Shown piece by piece: positions 16,602-26,605 of a DNA stretch of 64,000 bases (positions are counted from its first letter, which is position 1; every line of letters begins with the position of its first letter). The stretch comes from Parabacteroides distasonis (lineage in GTDB: Bacteria; Bacteroidota; Bacteroidia; Bacteroidales; Tannerellaceae), in NCBI GenBank assembly GCA_015060925.1, contig SUXM01000010.1:1-64000 (forward strand). Reading direction: 5' to 3'. A program made the translations under genes and the position numbers. The notes below the pieces were generated by a model that worked only from the letters and a program-made list of their open reading frames with translations, ran no database searches and was not told the origin of the DNA.

Positions 16602-18455
16602 ATGAAAAGAATTAATCTAACTTTTTTATTTATTGTTTTGTGTGTTGCCTCTATTGGGGCTATTCCACGTGCTGAATACCCACGTCCTCAGTTTGAACGT
16701 GCAGACTGGGTAAACTTAAATGGAGAATGGACTTGTTCCTTTGATTTTAGTGGAACAGGGTTGGAGCGTGAGTTTTATAAATCTAAAGGCTTTGATAAAA
16801 AGATAACAGTCCCTTTTTGTCCTGAAAGTAAATTGTCGGGCATAGCTTATACAGATTTTATAGAGCATTTTTGGTATCAACGTGATATTACAATACCTCA
16901 AGATTGGTCAGGGAAGAATATTATGTTGAATTTTGGAGCTGTTTATTATAAATCAGAAGTTTATGTTGATGGTGTTTTAGTTAATCGCCATTTTGGAGGA
17001 ACTTCTTCTTTTTCTGTGGATATTACATCTTTTGTAAAACCAGGTCAAACTCATAGTTTGGTTGTTTATGCAGAAAGTGATTTACGTAGTACAAAACAAC
17101 CCGCAGGAAAACAAAATTTGCAGTTTAGATCTTATGCATGTAATTATACTCGTACTACAGGCATTTGGCAGACTGTATGGATGGAAGCTGTTCATCCTGA
17201 AGCTTTACATTCAACTCAAGTCGTAACAGATATAGATCAAAAACAGATAGTTATTCGTCCACGTTTTTATAAAGAATTGGGAGGTAAGCTTGTTGTATCT
17301 TTAAAAGATAATGGAAAGGTAGTTGCGACACAGAGCGTTTCTGCAAGTTCATTGTCTACAGTTGTATTACCTGTAAAAAAAATGAAGACTTGGAGTCCTG
17401 AAAGTCCATTTTTATATGATTTGGAATATAAGGTTGTAGATAAAACTGGACGTATTGTAGATGAAGTAAATAGCTATGTCGGTATGCGTAAAGTTCATAT
17501 TGAAGGGAACAAAGTTTTCTTGAACAATCAACCTTACTATCAGCGTTTGGTTTTGGATCAAGGTTTTTATCCGGATGGTATTTGGACTGCACCGAGTGAT
17601 GAAGCTTTGAAGAAAGATATTGAACTTTCTATGGCTGCTGGCTTTAATGGTGCTCGTTTACATCAAAAAGTATTTGAAGAACGTTTCCATTATTGGGCTG
17701 ATAAATTAGGCTATTTGACATGGGGAGAGGCTTCAAGTTGGGGTATGGATTGTAATGATATTGAGGTCGCTCGTAATTTTATCTCTGAATGGACTGAAAT
17801 TTTGCAACGAGATCGTAACCATCCTTCGATTTTGATATGGACACCTACTAATGAGGAATTTTGGCCAGATCGTGAACAGTATCCACGTTTTATGACTGAT
17901 CTTTATCATATAACGAAATTGATTGATCCTACTCGTCCTTTCCATGGTACGAGTGGTGGAGTTCATGTTATGACAGATATCTGGACACAGCATAATTATT
18001 CACAAGATCCGGTAAAAATAAAGGCACAGTTATTTAAAGATGGAAAGATGCAGAAAACACCAAACCGTACGATTGAGTTAACTCAGTTGAATATAGGTTA
18101 CAATGGCTTGATGTATACTAATCAGTATGTATTTCCTGAATATAAGAACGATATGCCTTATATTTTAGATGAGTTTGGAGGAATAAAATGGAATCCGGCT
18201 CAGCAGTTGGAAGGATCGCAACAAAGTTCTTGGGGATATGGAGAGCCTCCTCGTTCTTTAGAAGAGTTTTATTCTCGTTTAGAGGGATTGGTAAAAGCTG
18301 TTGTTTCTTTATCAGATCAGATTTGGGGATATTGTTATACGCAGTTAACTGATGTTGAACAGGAACAGAATGGTATTTATTACTATGATCGTTCTCCCAA
18401 ATTTGATATGGAACGTATTCGTTTAATTTTCCAAATAGAACCAGAGAATGAATAG
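16602..18455 (+). CDS. Glycoside hydrolase family 2 protein, copy 2
   Basis: A 617-residue secreted GH2 enzyme starting 9 bp after copy 1. The signal peptide ends near IGAIPRAEYP. The sugar-binding domain has LNGEWTCSFDF and HFWYQRDITIP; the beta-sandwich and TIM barrel follow. The acid/base Glu lies in TPTNEEFWPD (E418) and the nucleophile in LDEFGGIKW (E524). It is clearly paralogous to copies 3 and 4 (shared NKVxLNNxPYYQRLVLDQG region and the C-terminal TQLTDVEQEQNGIYYYDRS), but not near-identical. It is probably expressed with them from the promoter at 14710. Confidence 0.9.
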   Translation: MKRINLTFLFIVLCVASIGAIPRAEYPRPQFERADWVNLNGEWTCSFDFSGTGLEREFYKSKGFDKKITVPFCPESKLSGIAYTDFIEHFWYQRDITIPQDWSGKNIMLNFGAVYYKSEVYVDGVLVNRHFGGTSSFSVDITSFVKPGQTHSLVVYAESDLRSTKQPAGKQNLQFRSYACNYTRTTGIWQTVWMEAVHPEALHSTQVVTDIDQKQIVIRPRFYKELGGKLVVSLKDNGKVVATQSVSASSLSTVVLPVKKMKTWSPESPFLYDLEYKVVDKTGRIVDEVNSYVGMRKVHIEGNKVFLNNQPYYQRLVLDQGFYPDGIWTAPSDEALKKDIELSMAAGFNGARLHQKVFEERFHYWADKLGYLTWGEASSWGMDCNDIEVARNFISEWTEILQRDRNHPSILIWTPTNEEFWPDREQYPRFMTDLYHITKLIDPTRPFHGTSGGVHVMTDIWTQHNYSQDPVKIKAQLFKDGKMQKTPNRTIELTQLNIGYNGLMYTNQYVFPEYKNDMPYILDEFGGIKWNPAQQLEGSQQSSWGYGEPPRSLEEFYSRLEGLVKAVVSLSDQIWGYCYTQLTDVEQEQNGIYYYDRSPKFDMERIRLIFQIEPENE

Positions 18456-18461
18456 CCTTTT

Positions 18462-20336
18462 ATGAAAAGGATTTTATTTGTATTAGTTACATTGTTAATG
18501 GTAACAGGCGTGTGGGCTGAAGTCCCACGCGCTGAATATCCACGTCCACAGTTTGAACGTAGTGAATGGATAAATTTAAATGGTGAGTGGACTTATGAAT
18601 TTGATTTGGTTGATACGGGTTATGAACGTGAGCTTTTTAAGAGTAGAGGTTTTGCAGACAAGATAATTGTACCTTTTGCACCAGAGAGTAAACTTTCAGG
18701 AGTTGGACATAAAGATTTCATAACCGGTATTTGGTATCACCGTACGGTTCAAGTGCCAACAACATGGAGTAAAAATAAAATCATGTTGAATTTTGGTGCC
18801 GTTTATTATGAATCGGAAGTGTATATAGATGGAGCGTTTGTTGGTCGCCATTTCGGTGGTTCAAGTTCTTTTAGCTTTGATGTAACGAAATGGTTATCTG
18901 ATGGAAAGATGCATGATTTAGTTGTAAGAGCCAATAGTAATCTTCGAGGGAAGAATCAAGGAGCTGGAAAACAGTCTTTGCGTTATGATTCATTTGGTTG
19001 CCTTTATACCCGTACTACCGGAATTTGGCAGACGGTTTGGTTGGAGGCAACCCATAAGAATTCCTTGAATACAATTCAAGTAATCACAGATATAGATCAG
19101 AACCAGGTAGTATTTACACCTCGTTATTATCGTACAGAGTCATCCAATACGTTAACTATCCAGATCAAGGATGGTGACAAGGTGTTGGCAAAGAAGCAGG
19201 TTCAGACAGTAGAAGGAATGCCTATCGTTGTACCTATGAAGAAGTATCAGACTTGGTCTCCTGAAAATCCTAAATTGTATGATGTGGAGTATATCGTATC
19301 AGATAAAGAAGGAAAGGTATTGGATCGAATATCTTCTTATTTAGGCATGCGTAAGGTACATACGGATGGAAATAAGGTTTATTTGAACAATGAACCATAT
19401 TATCAACGTTTGGTATTAGACCAAGGTTTTTATCCTGATGGAATTTGGACTGCGCCTTCAGATGCATCACTTCGTGGAGACATAGAGTTGTCAATGCAAG
19501 CCGGATTTAACGGAGCTCGTTTGCATCAGAAAGTATTTGAAGAACGTTTTTATTATTGGGCAGATAAGTTAGGTTACCTTTGTTGGGGAGAATATGCCAG
19601 CTGGGGCATGTGGGAAGGCTCTCCATTAGCAGCTCGTAATTTCCTTGCAGAATGGCAAGATATATTGGTTCGAGACCGTAACCATCCGTCTATAATCACA
19701 TGGACGCCTTTCAATGAAACTTGGTATCCGGATAATGTCCAATATCCCCGAATGATGGAGGATACGTATGATTTGACTCATGCAATAGATCCAACTCGTC
19801 CTGTGAATACAGTCAGTGGGGGAGTATTGACAGAAGTGTATGATATTTGTACAATGCACAATTATGAACAAGACCCGGTTAAGTTAAAGAATAAGGTATA
19901 CAATGCAGAGACAGGTGAGTTCTTTAATTATAAATACAATTCGCTTAAACCGAAGAATCATAGTGCAAATGCTCTTACAGGTACATATGCTAATCATGGA
20001 GATTTGGAACCTGCGATATATGACAAGGAACGTCCTTATATCTTAGATGAGTTTGGTGGCATCAAATGCGCTGAAACAACTCCGGCAAAGAATGATAAGG
20101 AACGTAAATCTTCTTGGGGATATGGAGATGCTGCTCCCACGAAGGAAGATTTCTATAAACGATTGGAAAGTCAGGTTAATGCACTTCTTGAGTTAGGGGA
20201 TCAAGTCTGCGGTTATTGTTATACGCAGCTAACCGATGTTGAACAAGAACAGAATGGTATTTATTATTATGATCGTTCGGCCAAGTTTGACATGAAGCGA
20301 GTCCATGCAATTTTTAGTAAGAATCCCTCTAAATAA
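18462..20336 (+). CDS. Glycoside hydrolase family 2 protein, copy 3
   Basis: A 624-residue secreted GH2 enzyme, 6 bp after copy 2. The signal peptide MKRILFVLVTLLMVTGVWA ends before EVPRAEYPR. Catalytic residues are predicted at E419 (TPFNETWYPD) and E530 (LDEFGGIKC). The gene is almost identical to copy 4 over 18474-19924, then diverges in a loop after residue about 487 (YNSLKPKNHSANALTG here), which lies between the two catalytic glutamates. This loop is the main difference between the two enzymes and could alter substrate fit. Confidence 0.9.
   Translation: MKRILFVLVTLLMVTGVWAEVPRAEYPRPQFERSEWINLNGEWTYEFDLVDTGYERELFKSRGFADKIIVPFAPESKLSGVGHKDFITGIWYHRTVQVPTTWSKNKIMLNFGAVYYESEVYIDGAFVGRHFGGSSSFSFDVTKWLSDGKMHDLVVRANSNLRGKNQGAGKQSLRYDSFGCLYTRTTGIWQTVWLEATHKNSLNTIQVITDIDQNQVVFTPRYYRTESSNTLTIQIKDGDKVLAKKQVQTVEGMPIVVPMKKYQTWSPENPKLYDVEYIVSDKEGKVLDRISSYLGMRKVHTDGNKVYLNNEPYYQRLVLDQGFYPDGIWTAPSDASLRGDIELSMQAGFNGARLHQKVFEERFYYWADKLGYLCWGEYASWGMWEGSPLAARNFLAEWQDILVRDRNHPSIITWTPFNETWYPDNVQYPRMMEDTYDLTHAIDPTRPVNTVSGGVLTEVYDICTMHNYEQDPVKLKNKVYNAETGEFFNYKYNSLKPKNHSANALTGTYANHGDLEPAIYDKERPYILDEFGGIKCAETTPAKNDKERKSSWGYGDAAPTKEDFYKRLESQVNALLELGDQVCGYCYTQLTDVEQEQNGIYYYDRSAKFDMKRVHAIFSKNPSK
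18474..19924. repeat. 1.45-kb near-identical direct repeat inside GH2 copies 3 and 4 (other copy 20360-21810)
   Basis: Line-by-line comparison shows one substitution (TGG versus AGG near codon 18) in 1,451 bp. Identity stops sharply on both sides: the first 12 bases differ at several positions, and after 19925 the copies differ over a 70-bp stretch and then at scattered third positions. Such a tract with sharp edges fits recent duplication or gene conversion. Confidence 0.9.
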
Positions 20337-20347
20337 AATAAGATAAG

Positions 20348-22231
20348 ATGAAGAAACTGTTATTTGTATTAGTTACATTGTTAATGGTAACAGGCGTGAG
20401 GGCTGAAGTCCCACGCGCTGAATATCCACGTCCACAGTTTGAACGTAGTGAATGGATAAATTTAAATGGTGAGTGGACTTATGAATTTGATTTGGTTGAT
20501 ACGGGTTATGAACGTGAGCTTTTTAAGAGTAGAGGTTTTGCAGACAAGATAATTGTACCTTTTGCACCAGAGAGTAAACTTTCAGGAGTTGGACATAAAG
20601 ATTTCATAACCGGTATTTGGTATCACCGTACGGTTCAAGTGCCAACAACATGGAGTAAAAATAAAATCATGTTGAATTTTGGTGCCGTTTATTATGAATC
20701 GGAAGTGTATATAGATGGAGCGTTTGTTGGTCGCCATTTCGGTGGTTCAAGTTCTTTTAGCTTTGATGTAACGAAATGGTTATCTGATGGAAAGATGCAT
20801 GATTTAGTTGTAAGAGCCAATAGTAATCTTCGAGGGAAGAATCAAGGAGCTGGAAAACAGTCTTTGCGTTATGATTCATTTGGTTGCCTTTATACCCGTA
20901 CTACCGGAATTTGGCAGACGGTTTGGTTGGAGGCAACCCATAAGAATTCCTTGAATACAATTCAAGTAATCACAGATATAGATCAGAACCAGGTAGTATT
21001 TACACCTCGTTATTATCGTACAGAGTCATCCAATACGTTAACTATCCAGATCAAGGATGGTGACAAGGTGTTGGCAAAGAAGCAGGTTCAGACAGTAGAA
21101 GGAATGCCTATCGTTGTACCTATGAAGAAGTATCAGACTTGGTCTCCTGAAAATCCTAAATTGTATGATGTGGAGTATATCGTATCAGATAAAGAAGGAA
21201 AGGTATTGGATCGAATATCTTCTTATTTAGGCATGCGTAAGGTACATACGGATGGAAATAAGGTTTATTTGAACAATGAACCATATTATCAACGTTTGGT
21301 ATTAGACCAAGGTTTTTATCCTGATGGAATTTGGACTGCGCCTTCAGATGCATCACTTCGTGGAGACATAGAGTTGTCAATGCAAGCCGGATTTAACGGA
21401 GCTCGTTTGCATCAGAAAGTATTTGAAGAACGTTTTTATTATTGGGCAGATAAGTTAGGTTACCTTTGTTGGGGAGAATATGCCAGCTGGGGCATGTGGG
21501 AAGGCTCTCCATTAGCAGCTCGTAATTTCCTTGCAGAATGGCAAGATATATTGGTTCGAGACCGTAACCATCCGTCTATAATCACATGGACGCCTTTCAA
21601 TGAAACTTGGTATCCGGATAATGTCCAATATCCCCGAATGATGGAGGATACGTATGATTTGACTCATGCAATAGATCCAACTCGTCCTGTGAATACAGTC
21701 AGTGGGGGAGTATTGACAGAAGTGTATGATATTTGTACAATGCACAATTATGAACAAGACCCGGTTAAGTTAAAGAATAAGGTATACAATGCAGAGACAG
21801 GTGAGTTCTTCAATTATAAATATAATACACTGAAAACAAGACCATGGAATAATAGTCCGGATGCTCTTACTAATACTTATACTCAACATGGAGATTTGGA
21901 ACCTGCGATATATGACAAGGAACGTCCTTATATCTTAGATGAGTTTGGTGGCATCAAATGTGCTGAAACAACTCCGGCAAAGAATGATAAGGAACGTAAA
22001 TCTTCTTGGGGATATGGGGATGCTGCTCCGACGAAAGAGGATTTCTATAAACGGTTGGAAAGTCAGGTTAATGCACTTCTTGAGTTAGGGGATCAAGTCT
22101 GCGGTTATTGTTATACGCAGCTAACCGATGTTGAACAAGAACAGAATGGTATTTATTATTATGATCGTTCTGCCAAGTTTGACATGAAGCGAGTCCATGC
22201 AATTTTTAGCAAGAATCCGAAGACAAAGTAA
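20348..22231 (+). CDS. Glycoside hydrolase family 2 protein, copy 4
   Basis: A 627-residue secreted GH2 enzyme, 11 bp after copy 3 and last of the array. It matches copy 3 at nearly every base of its first 1.45 kb. It differs in the loop around residues 487-512 (YNTLKTRPWNNSPDALTN, two residues longer), has scattered silent changes after it, and a different C-terminal tail (PKTK). Predicted catalytic residues are E419 and E532. An intrinsic terminator follows. Confidence 0.9.
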   Translation: MKKLLFVLVTLLMVTGVRAEVPRAEYPRPQFERSEWINLNGEWTYEFDLVDTGYERELFKSRGFADKIIVPFAPESKLSGVGHKDFITGIWYHRTVQVPTTWSKNKIMLNFGAVYYESEVYIDGAFVGRHFGGSSSFSFDVTKWLSDGKMHDLVVRANSNLRGKNQGAGKQSLRYDSFGCLYTRTTGIWQTVWLEATHKNSLNTIQVITDIDQNQVVFTPRYYRTESSNTLTIQIKDGDKVLAKKQVQTVEGMPIVVPMKKYQTWSPENPKLYDVEYIVSDKEGKVLDRISSYLGMRKVHTDGNKVYLNNEPYYQRLVLDQGFYPDGIWTAPSDASLRGDIELSMQAGFNGARLHQKVFEERFYYWADKLGYLCWGEYASWGMWEGSPLAARNFLAEWQDILVRDRNHPSIITWTPFNETWYPDNVQYPRMMEDTYDLTHAIDPTRPVNTVSGGVLTEVYDICTMHNYEQDPVKLKNKVYNAETGEFFNYKYNTLKTRPWNNSPDALTNTYTQHGDLEPAIYDKERPYILDEFGGIKCAETTPAKNDKERKSSWGYGDAAPTKEDFYKRLESQVNALLELGDQVCGYCYTQLTDVEQEQNGIYYYDRSAKFDMKRVHAIFSKNPKTK

Positions 22232-22253
22232 GAATGTTTGAATAAACGAAGAG

Positions 22254-22300
22254 AAAAGGGTCGGGAATTTTGAGTGCATCAAGTTCCCGACTTTTTTCTT
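22254..22300 (+). terminator. Intrinsic terminator of the GH2 cluster
   Basis: An 8-bp stem (GTCGGGAA at 22260-22267 with TTCCCGAC at 22284-22291) followed by TTTTTT. It ends the GH2 transcript 30 bp after copy 4. A-rich sequence on the other side may let it serve ruvC as well. Confidence 0.8.
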
Positions 22301-22308
22301 TGTTGATG

Positions 22309-22866
22309 TTAATGGACTTTATTGGGGTTCTTCGCAATAAAGTCTTTCCAACTTGTATATTTTTTTTCTTGAACGGGCTTATTGGTTTGAAAGAAGTGAC
22401 AGAGGGCTGCTGCTAAACCATCAGTGGCATCTAATTGAGGTAACATAGATTCATTTGGAATATGAAGATAACGTTGTAACATACCTGCAACTTGTTCTTT
22501 GGACGCATTCCCATTCCCCGTAATAGACATTTTTATTTTTAAAGGTGCGTATTCAAAGATTGGGATGTCACGTTCTAATGCGGCCGCCATGGCTACACCT
22601 TGTGCCCTTCCTAATTTCAGCATGCTTTGTACGTTCTTCCCAAAGAAAGGGGCTTCAATAGCCAATTCATCTGGGTGGTACTGGTCGATTAATCCCAACA
22701 CTCGTTCAAATATTTTACGTAGGCGTAGGTAATGATCCTCATATTTGTTTAATTGTAAAACACCCATCGTTTCAAGTTTGGGCTTATTGTTCTCTATATG
22801 TAAAAGCCCATATCCCATGACGATTGTTCCTGGGTCTATACCTAATATGACACGATCCAATATCAT
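22309..22866 (-). CDS. ruvC: Holliday junction resolvase RuvC
   Basis: RuvC endonuclease of 185 residues that cuts Holliday junctions in the RuvABC system. Acidic active-site motifs are visible: LGIDPGT near the N terminus, [11 protein letters not shown], and [27 protein letters not shown] is also typical. The frame extends to a TTG at 22875, but the ATG at 22866 overlaps the stop of the DUF4286 gene in an ATGA arrangement and gives the standard start [13 protein letters not shown], so it is chosen. Confidence 0.95.
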   Translation of the reverse strand: MILDRVILGIDPGTIVMGYGLLHIENNKPKLETMGVLQLNKYEDHYLRLRKIFERVLGLIDQYHPDELAIEAPFFGKNVQSMLKLGRAQGVAMAAALERDIPIFEYAPLKIKMSITGNGNASKEQVAGMLQRYLHIPNESMLPQLDATDGLAAALCHFFQTNKPVQEKKYTSWKDFIAKNPNKVH

Positions 22867-23177
22867 TGTTCCCAATCAATTTCTTCTAATAAGGTACTGA
22901 ATCCTGCAATTTTGTAACCAAAGCGATTAACCAAATCCTTATGAAGTTGATTCCCCTCGTTTTGCAACCAATAATTTAACGTGTCCATGTTTTTAACATG
23001 GAATTGGATGGAGTAACTTTCCCCCTCTTCTTGCTCTGCCTGTATGATACGGCGCAAACAAGGTTTTAAAAGAAACCCGCTGGCAGCTGCTTTAGGGATA
23101 TATTGTTTTTTCAAATATGTTAAGCATTCGTTGATGCTATCTTTCTCTATATGAAAGGTTGTGTTGTAGACAATCAT
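22863..23177 (-). CDS. DUF4286 family protein
   Basis: A 104-residue small cytoplasmic protein. Start [13 protein letters not shown] and the [19 protein letters not shown] segment fit the ferredoxin-like-fold DUF4286 family found next to ruvC in Bacteroidetes. Function is unknown. A minus-strand -7 element (TATCTTTG, 23211-23204) lies 27 bp upstream, and translation is coupled to ruvC by a 4-bp overlap. Confidence 0.75.
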   Translation of the reverse strand: MIVYNTTFHIEKDSINECLTYLKKQYIPKAAASGFLLKPCLRRIIQAEQEEGESYSIQFHVKNMDTLNYWLQNEGNQLHKDLVNRFGYKIAGFSTLLEEIDWEQ

Positions 23178-23252
23178 TTGTGATTTATGTATAAAGTTTA
23201 CGACAAAGATAGTATATTTCCCAGATTCGATATTCGCCGGATGGTATATTTC

Positions 23253-23324
23253 CTAAAAGTTTCTTAGGATGAAACTTTTAGTTTCTCCCCTGAAACATCG
23301 AGTTTCATCCTAAGAAACTTTTAG
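23253..23324. repeat. Large palindromic element, 24-bp perfect arms
   Basis: Arms 23253-23276 and 23301-23324 are perfect reverse complements. The 24-base loop holds a further GTTTC / GAAAC pair, so one motif (GATGAAAC or its complement) recurs four times. No U-run follows, so it is not a typical terminator. It lies upstream of the DUF4286-ruvC promoter. Confidence 0.8.
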
Positions 23325-23336
23325 AAATTAGGTTGT

Positions 23337-23377
23337 AAAAAAACAGGCAGTTCTTTGTTAAGAAGAGAACTGCCTGT
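23337..23377 (-). terminator. Intrinsic terminator of the second Gfo/Idh/MocA gene
   Basis: A 12-bp perfect stem (23343-23354 with 23366-23377) followed on the minus strand by a run of seven or more U residues. It lies 25 bp after the stop codon at 23402. Confidence 0.9.
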
Positions 23378-23401
23378 CTATGTTGTTTCTTTTAATGGTT
23401 A

Positions 23402-24754
23402 TTATTTATCAAAATAAGGTAATTTGTATGGATTACGATATTCGTATTTATAAAGACGATGTGCTTCTGCTTCTTTATCTCCATTAAAACTTAGTGTCGC
23501 TGGATCCCAGTGAACTGGTCGTCCTAATTCACGGGCAATATTTAAAAGACAACATAACGTATTTGTACTACATCCAACCTCAACTGGTGCAATAGGATTT
23601 TGACGAGAACGAACGCAATCAACGAAGTTTTGCATATGTGGTGAACTAACCTCATATTGCCCTTTTCCAACTTTATCTTCCTTTTTGGGTAATAAAGAAG
23701 AATCTGAACATTCAATATATCCGCGAGCAACTTTTAACCAACCTTTGTCTCCAATAAATTTGATACCTTGCGCATTGGGTTTATCTTCACGATATGGCTG
23801 TTCTGTCATTATAATACCATTTGCATACTTCATCGTAGCATATTCCGTACCGTTATATCCTTGTGGTATATATTCGATAGGACCAGAGCCATCCATACCG
23901 ATGGCTGCTTGAGCAATGTCAAACATATGAGCTCCCCAGTCAGCGGTATATCCATTACCTGTTTCTTGATACCACCTCCAAGCTCCCCATAATTTCTCAT
24001 TTTGTTCGGGCTCTAAAGAAATTGGAGGACATAAATCCGGATGATAATGAACTTTAGGATCATTTAAAGGTCCCATCCATTGGTTGAAATTTAAGTTTGC
24101 AGGAACTGGCATTTCTGGTAAATCAAGAGGTTTAGGAGGTGCTCCTACGCGGGCGTGTATTTTTTCTATATGACCGATTTTCCCTGCACGAACCAATTCG
24201 ATTGCTTTTTGGAATTCCGAGCTGGAACGTTGTTGGCTTCCGATTTGGAAGACACGGTTATTATCCCGAACGGCACGTGCGATAGCCAATCCTTCTGTAA
24301 TCGTATATGCCAATGGTTTTTGGCAATAAACATCTTTTCCACTTTGGCAAGCGTGGATGGCAACCAATGCATGCCAATGATCCGGTGTAGCAATTTCGAT
24401 AACGTCAATGTCTTTACGATCTAATAAGTCTTCATAAAATTCATACATGTCGCAACGTTGAGCGACATTTTGTGATTTTTGCCAAGCTTCTACACGGCGT
24501 TTGAAACGTTCACGTTTTAATGAGTCAACATCACAGCATGCGGCAACTTGTACACCTGGGCAAGTAGAGAAACTTTTAAAATCAGATAAACCTTGTTGGC
24601 CTAATCCGACAAATCCTAAGACAACACGGTCGCTTGGCGCGATTCGTACTCCATTGATAGCCCAACTTGGTAAAATGGTTAGCCCTGCTAATCCAAGGGC
24701 GGAAAGACCTAAGAACTTTCGTCTGTTTATTCCTTTCTTTGTGTTTTCTTGCAT
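23402..24754 (-). CDS. Tat-exported Gfo/Idh/MocA family oxidoreductase
   Basis: A 450-residue oxidoreductase with a twin-arginine signal (NRRKFLGLSALGLAG). The NAD(P)-binding site is VVLGFVGLGQQG and the catalytic-lysine motif YCQKPLAYT (EKP-like, here QKP). The C-terminal domain includes WGPL-type sequence (FNQWMGPLNDPKVHYHPD) and GNGYTADWGAHMFDIAQ, typical of the Bacteroidetes subgroup of secreted Gfo/Idh/MocA proteins linked to glycan catabolism. It is monocistronic with its own terminator and only distantly similar to the oxidoreductase at 13155. The substrate is unknown. Confidence 0.88.
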   Translation of the reverse strand: MQENTKKGINRRKFLGLSALGLAGLTILPSWAINGVRIAPSDRVVLGFVGLGQQGLSDFKSFSTCPGVQVAACCDVDSLKRERFKRRVEAWQKSQNVAQRCDMYEFYEDLLDRKDIDVIEIATPDHWHALVAIHACQSGKDVYCQKPLAYTITEGLAIARAVRDNNRVFQIGSQQRSSSEFQKAIELVRAGKIGHIEKIHARVGAPPKPLDLPEMPVPANLNFNQWMGPLNDPKVHYHPDLCPPISLEPEQNEKLWGAWRWYQETGNGYTADWGAHMFDIAQAAIGMDGSGPIEYIPQGYNGTEYATMKYANGIIMTEQPYREDKPNAQGIKFIGDKGWLKVARGYIECSDSSLLPKKEDKVGKGQYEVSSPHMQNFVDCVRSRQNPIAPVEVGCSTNTLCCLLNIARELGRPVHWDPATLSFNGDKEAEAHRLYKYEYRNPYKLPYFDK

Positions 24755-24845
24755 GGTAGATTAATCTTTATTTGTTATAATATCACAAATATATTGTTTT
24801 AGGAGGAATAAACAAGGCTTTTCGTTTGCCAATTTGTGTTTCTTT

Positions 24846-24887
24846 GTAAAAAGAAAGGTTTAGCCCTTTGAGGGACTAAACCTTTCT
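24846..24887 (-). terminator. Intrinsic terminator of the DUF4301 gene
   Basis: An 11-bp stem (GAAAGGTTTAG at 24853-24863 with CTAAACCTTTC at 24876-24886), capped by a CCCT / AGGG pair and followed on the minus strand by U-rich sequence. Confidence 0.85.
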
Positions 24888-24909
24888 CTATTTAATTATA
24901 GAAAATCAA

Positions 24910-26430
24910 TTATTGATGTTCTGTACGGAGAAGGTCATTGACTGTCTTTACCGGATTGAAGGTTTCGATAGGTACTTCAACGAAGATTGTGTTCCAGTCA
25001 CTCATGGCACCATTCCATAAGCCAGGTAATTCCAAAGCCTTCAATTCACGACCGTCTTTACTCTTATAAGAGATGAAGCCAGTATTCTTATCTACATATT
25101 CAGGTAAGTTGAATTTCTCTCCTTTATAATTCTTTAATGCGCAAACTAAGTCAACAGGATTGAAGTGTGTACCCTTTTCAAACATAGCTTTCTTTTCAGG
25201 GTCTTTCAAATCGATCTGTGAGCTTTCTAAAATTTGCAAAGAGATAGTACCGTCAGGATTTACAGCCAAGAACGGACCGCCACCTGGTTCACCAACATTC
25301 TTCACCATACCGCAGACACGTAGAGGACGATTCAATTTGTTCTTAATGTAAAGAATCAATTCTGCATCTTCCAATAATTTGGTATCCGGATTCTTAATGC
25401 ATAAATCTTCTTGCAAGAAATGGATCATCTCTTCTACTTGTTCATGAGTATATTTGCCACTGTCAATTAATTCCAAATAGCTAAAGATACGTTCCTGCAA
25501 TGATACCAATACACCGGCAATTACTTTCTTGAAAATAACAGTCGAGCATTTGAAACTGTCAGGTACAACATTATCAATGTTTTTAACGAATACGACATCT
25601 GCTTCCACGTCATTCAAATTTTCGATCAAAGCACCGTGGCCACCCGGACGGAATAATAGGTTGTCGTTCTTGTCACGGAACGGGCCGTTTTCCATATTGG
25701 CAGCAATTGTGTCAGTACTTGGCTTCTGGACACTGAAAGAAAGGTCATATTTAACAGAGAATTTTTCTTCGTATTCAGATACCTTGTTAGCCACTAATTG
25801 TTCGAACAACGGTTTGTGCTCCGGAGATACTGTGAAATGGATATTTACTTCACCAGCATTGTTCTTTGCATACATGGCACCTTCTGCCAAGTGCTCTTCC
25901 ATGGCTGTGCGGGCAGTATTTGCGTATGAGTGGAATAATAACAAGCCTTTAGGAAGTTGTCCATAGTTCAAACCTTTTGCTTCTAATAAATTGGCTACAA
26001 CTGCCTTGTATTCTCCGTTAGCAACTAATGCAGGGATATCTTTTGATTCGTTTTCAATACATTTGTTATTTAATGCATCATAGAATGCAAATTTTTGGAT
26101 TTCATCGAAGAACTTCTTTTCAAAAGCGTTCTGTGGCTCGCTGTAATCTGCAGATAAGAATTCGAATAGATTCTTAAACATACGGCTTGCAGCACCTGAA
26201 GCCGGGACAAATTTTACGATTTTCTTGTTCTTAGCCAAATAAGCATCCCATGCTTCCATATAGGTCGCTTGTTGTTCTTGAGAGATGACCATGATTCCTT
26301 TTTCCACAGAAGCTGATGCTGCGATACCTAAATAGGGGAATCCTTTTACGAAACAAGCCAACTGTTCTTCAATTTGCTCTTTGCTGATACCTTTAGCTGC
26401 AAGCAATTCTAAGTCTTTTGCATTTAACAT
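24910..26430 (-). CDS. DUF4301 family protein
   Basis: A 506-residue cytoplasmic protein of the Bacteroidetes DUF4301 family. Conserved blocks include KFVPASGAASRMFKNL near residues 73-88, ENGPFRDKNDNLLFRPGGHGALIENLN near the middle, and VCGMVKNVGEPGGGPFLAV. The phosphate-binding-like FVPASGAASRM and the RPGGHGAL segment resemble a nucleotidyltransferase or sugar-phosphate enzyme pattern, but this is an impression only and no activity is assigned. It is divergent from the relA-like gene. Confidence 0.8.
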   Translation of the reverse strand: MLNAKDLELLAAKGISKEQIEEQLACFVKGFPYLGIAASASVEKGIMVISQEQQATYMEAWDAYLAKNKKIVKFVPASGAASRMFKNLFEFLSADYSEPQNAFEKKFFDEIQKFAFYDALNNKCIENESKDIPALVANGEYKAVVANLLEAKGLNYGQLPKGLLLFHSYANTARTAMEEHLAEGAMYAKNNAGEVNIHFTVSPEHKPLFEQLVANKVSEYEEKFSVKYDLSFSVQKPSTDTIAANMENGPFRDKNDNLLFRPGGHGALIENLNDVEADVVFVKNIDNVVPDSFKCSTVIFKKVIAGVLVSLQERIFSYLELIDSGKYTHEQVEEMIHFLQEDLCIKNPDTKLLEDAELILYIKNKLNRPLRVCGMVKNVGEPGGGPFLAVNPDGTISLQILESSQIDLKDPEKKAMFEKGTHFNPVDLVCALKNYKGEKFNLPEYVDKNTGFISYKSKDGRELKALELPGLWNGAMSDWNTIFVEVPIETFNPVKTVNDLLRTEHQ

Positions 26431-26605
26431 AGTATATATCTTATTAAAAAGTTAATAATCAGACAGGCAACAAAAGTTTATTAATCTTTGTGTCTCGCAA
26501 ATGTATAAAAATACCATTAGATTTGCACTGATATTCGTAGAAAAACTTATTTTTACGGTTGTTTTATTAACTTCTTTAGAAAAGAAGAAGAAAAAAGAGG
26601 TAACT

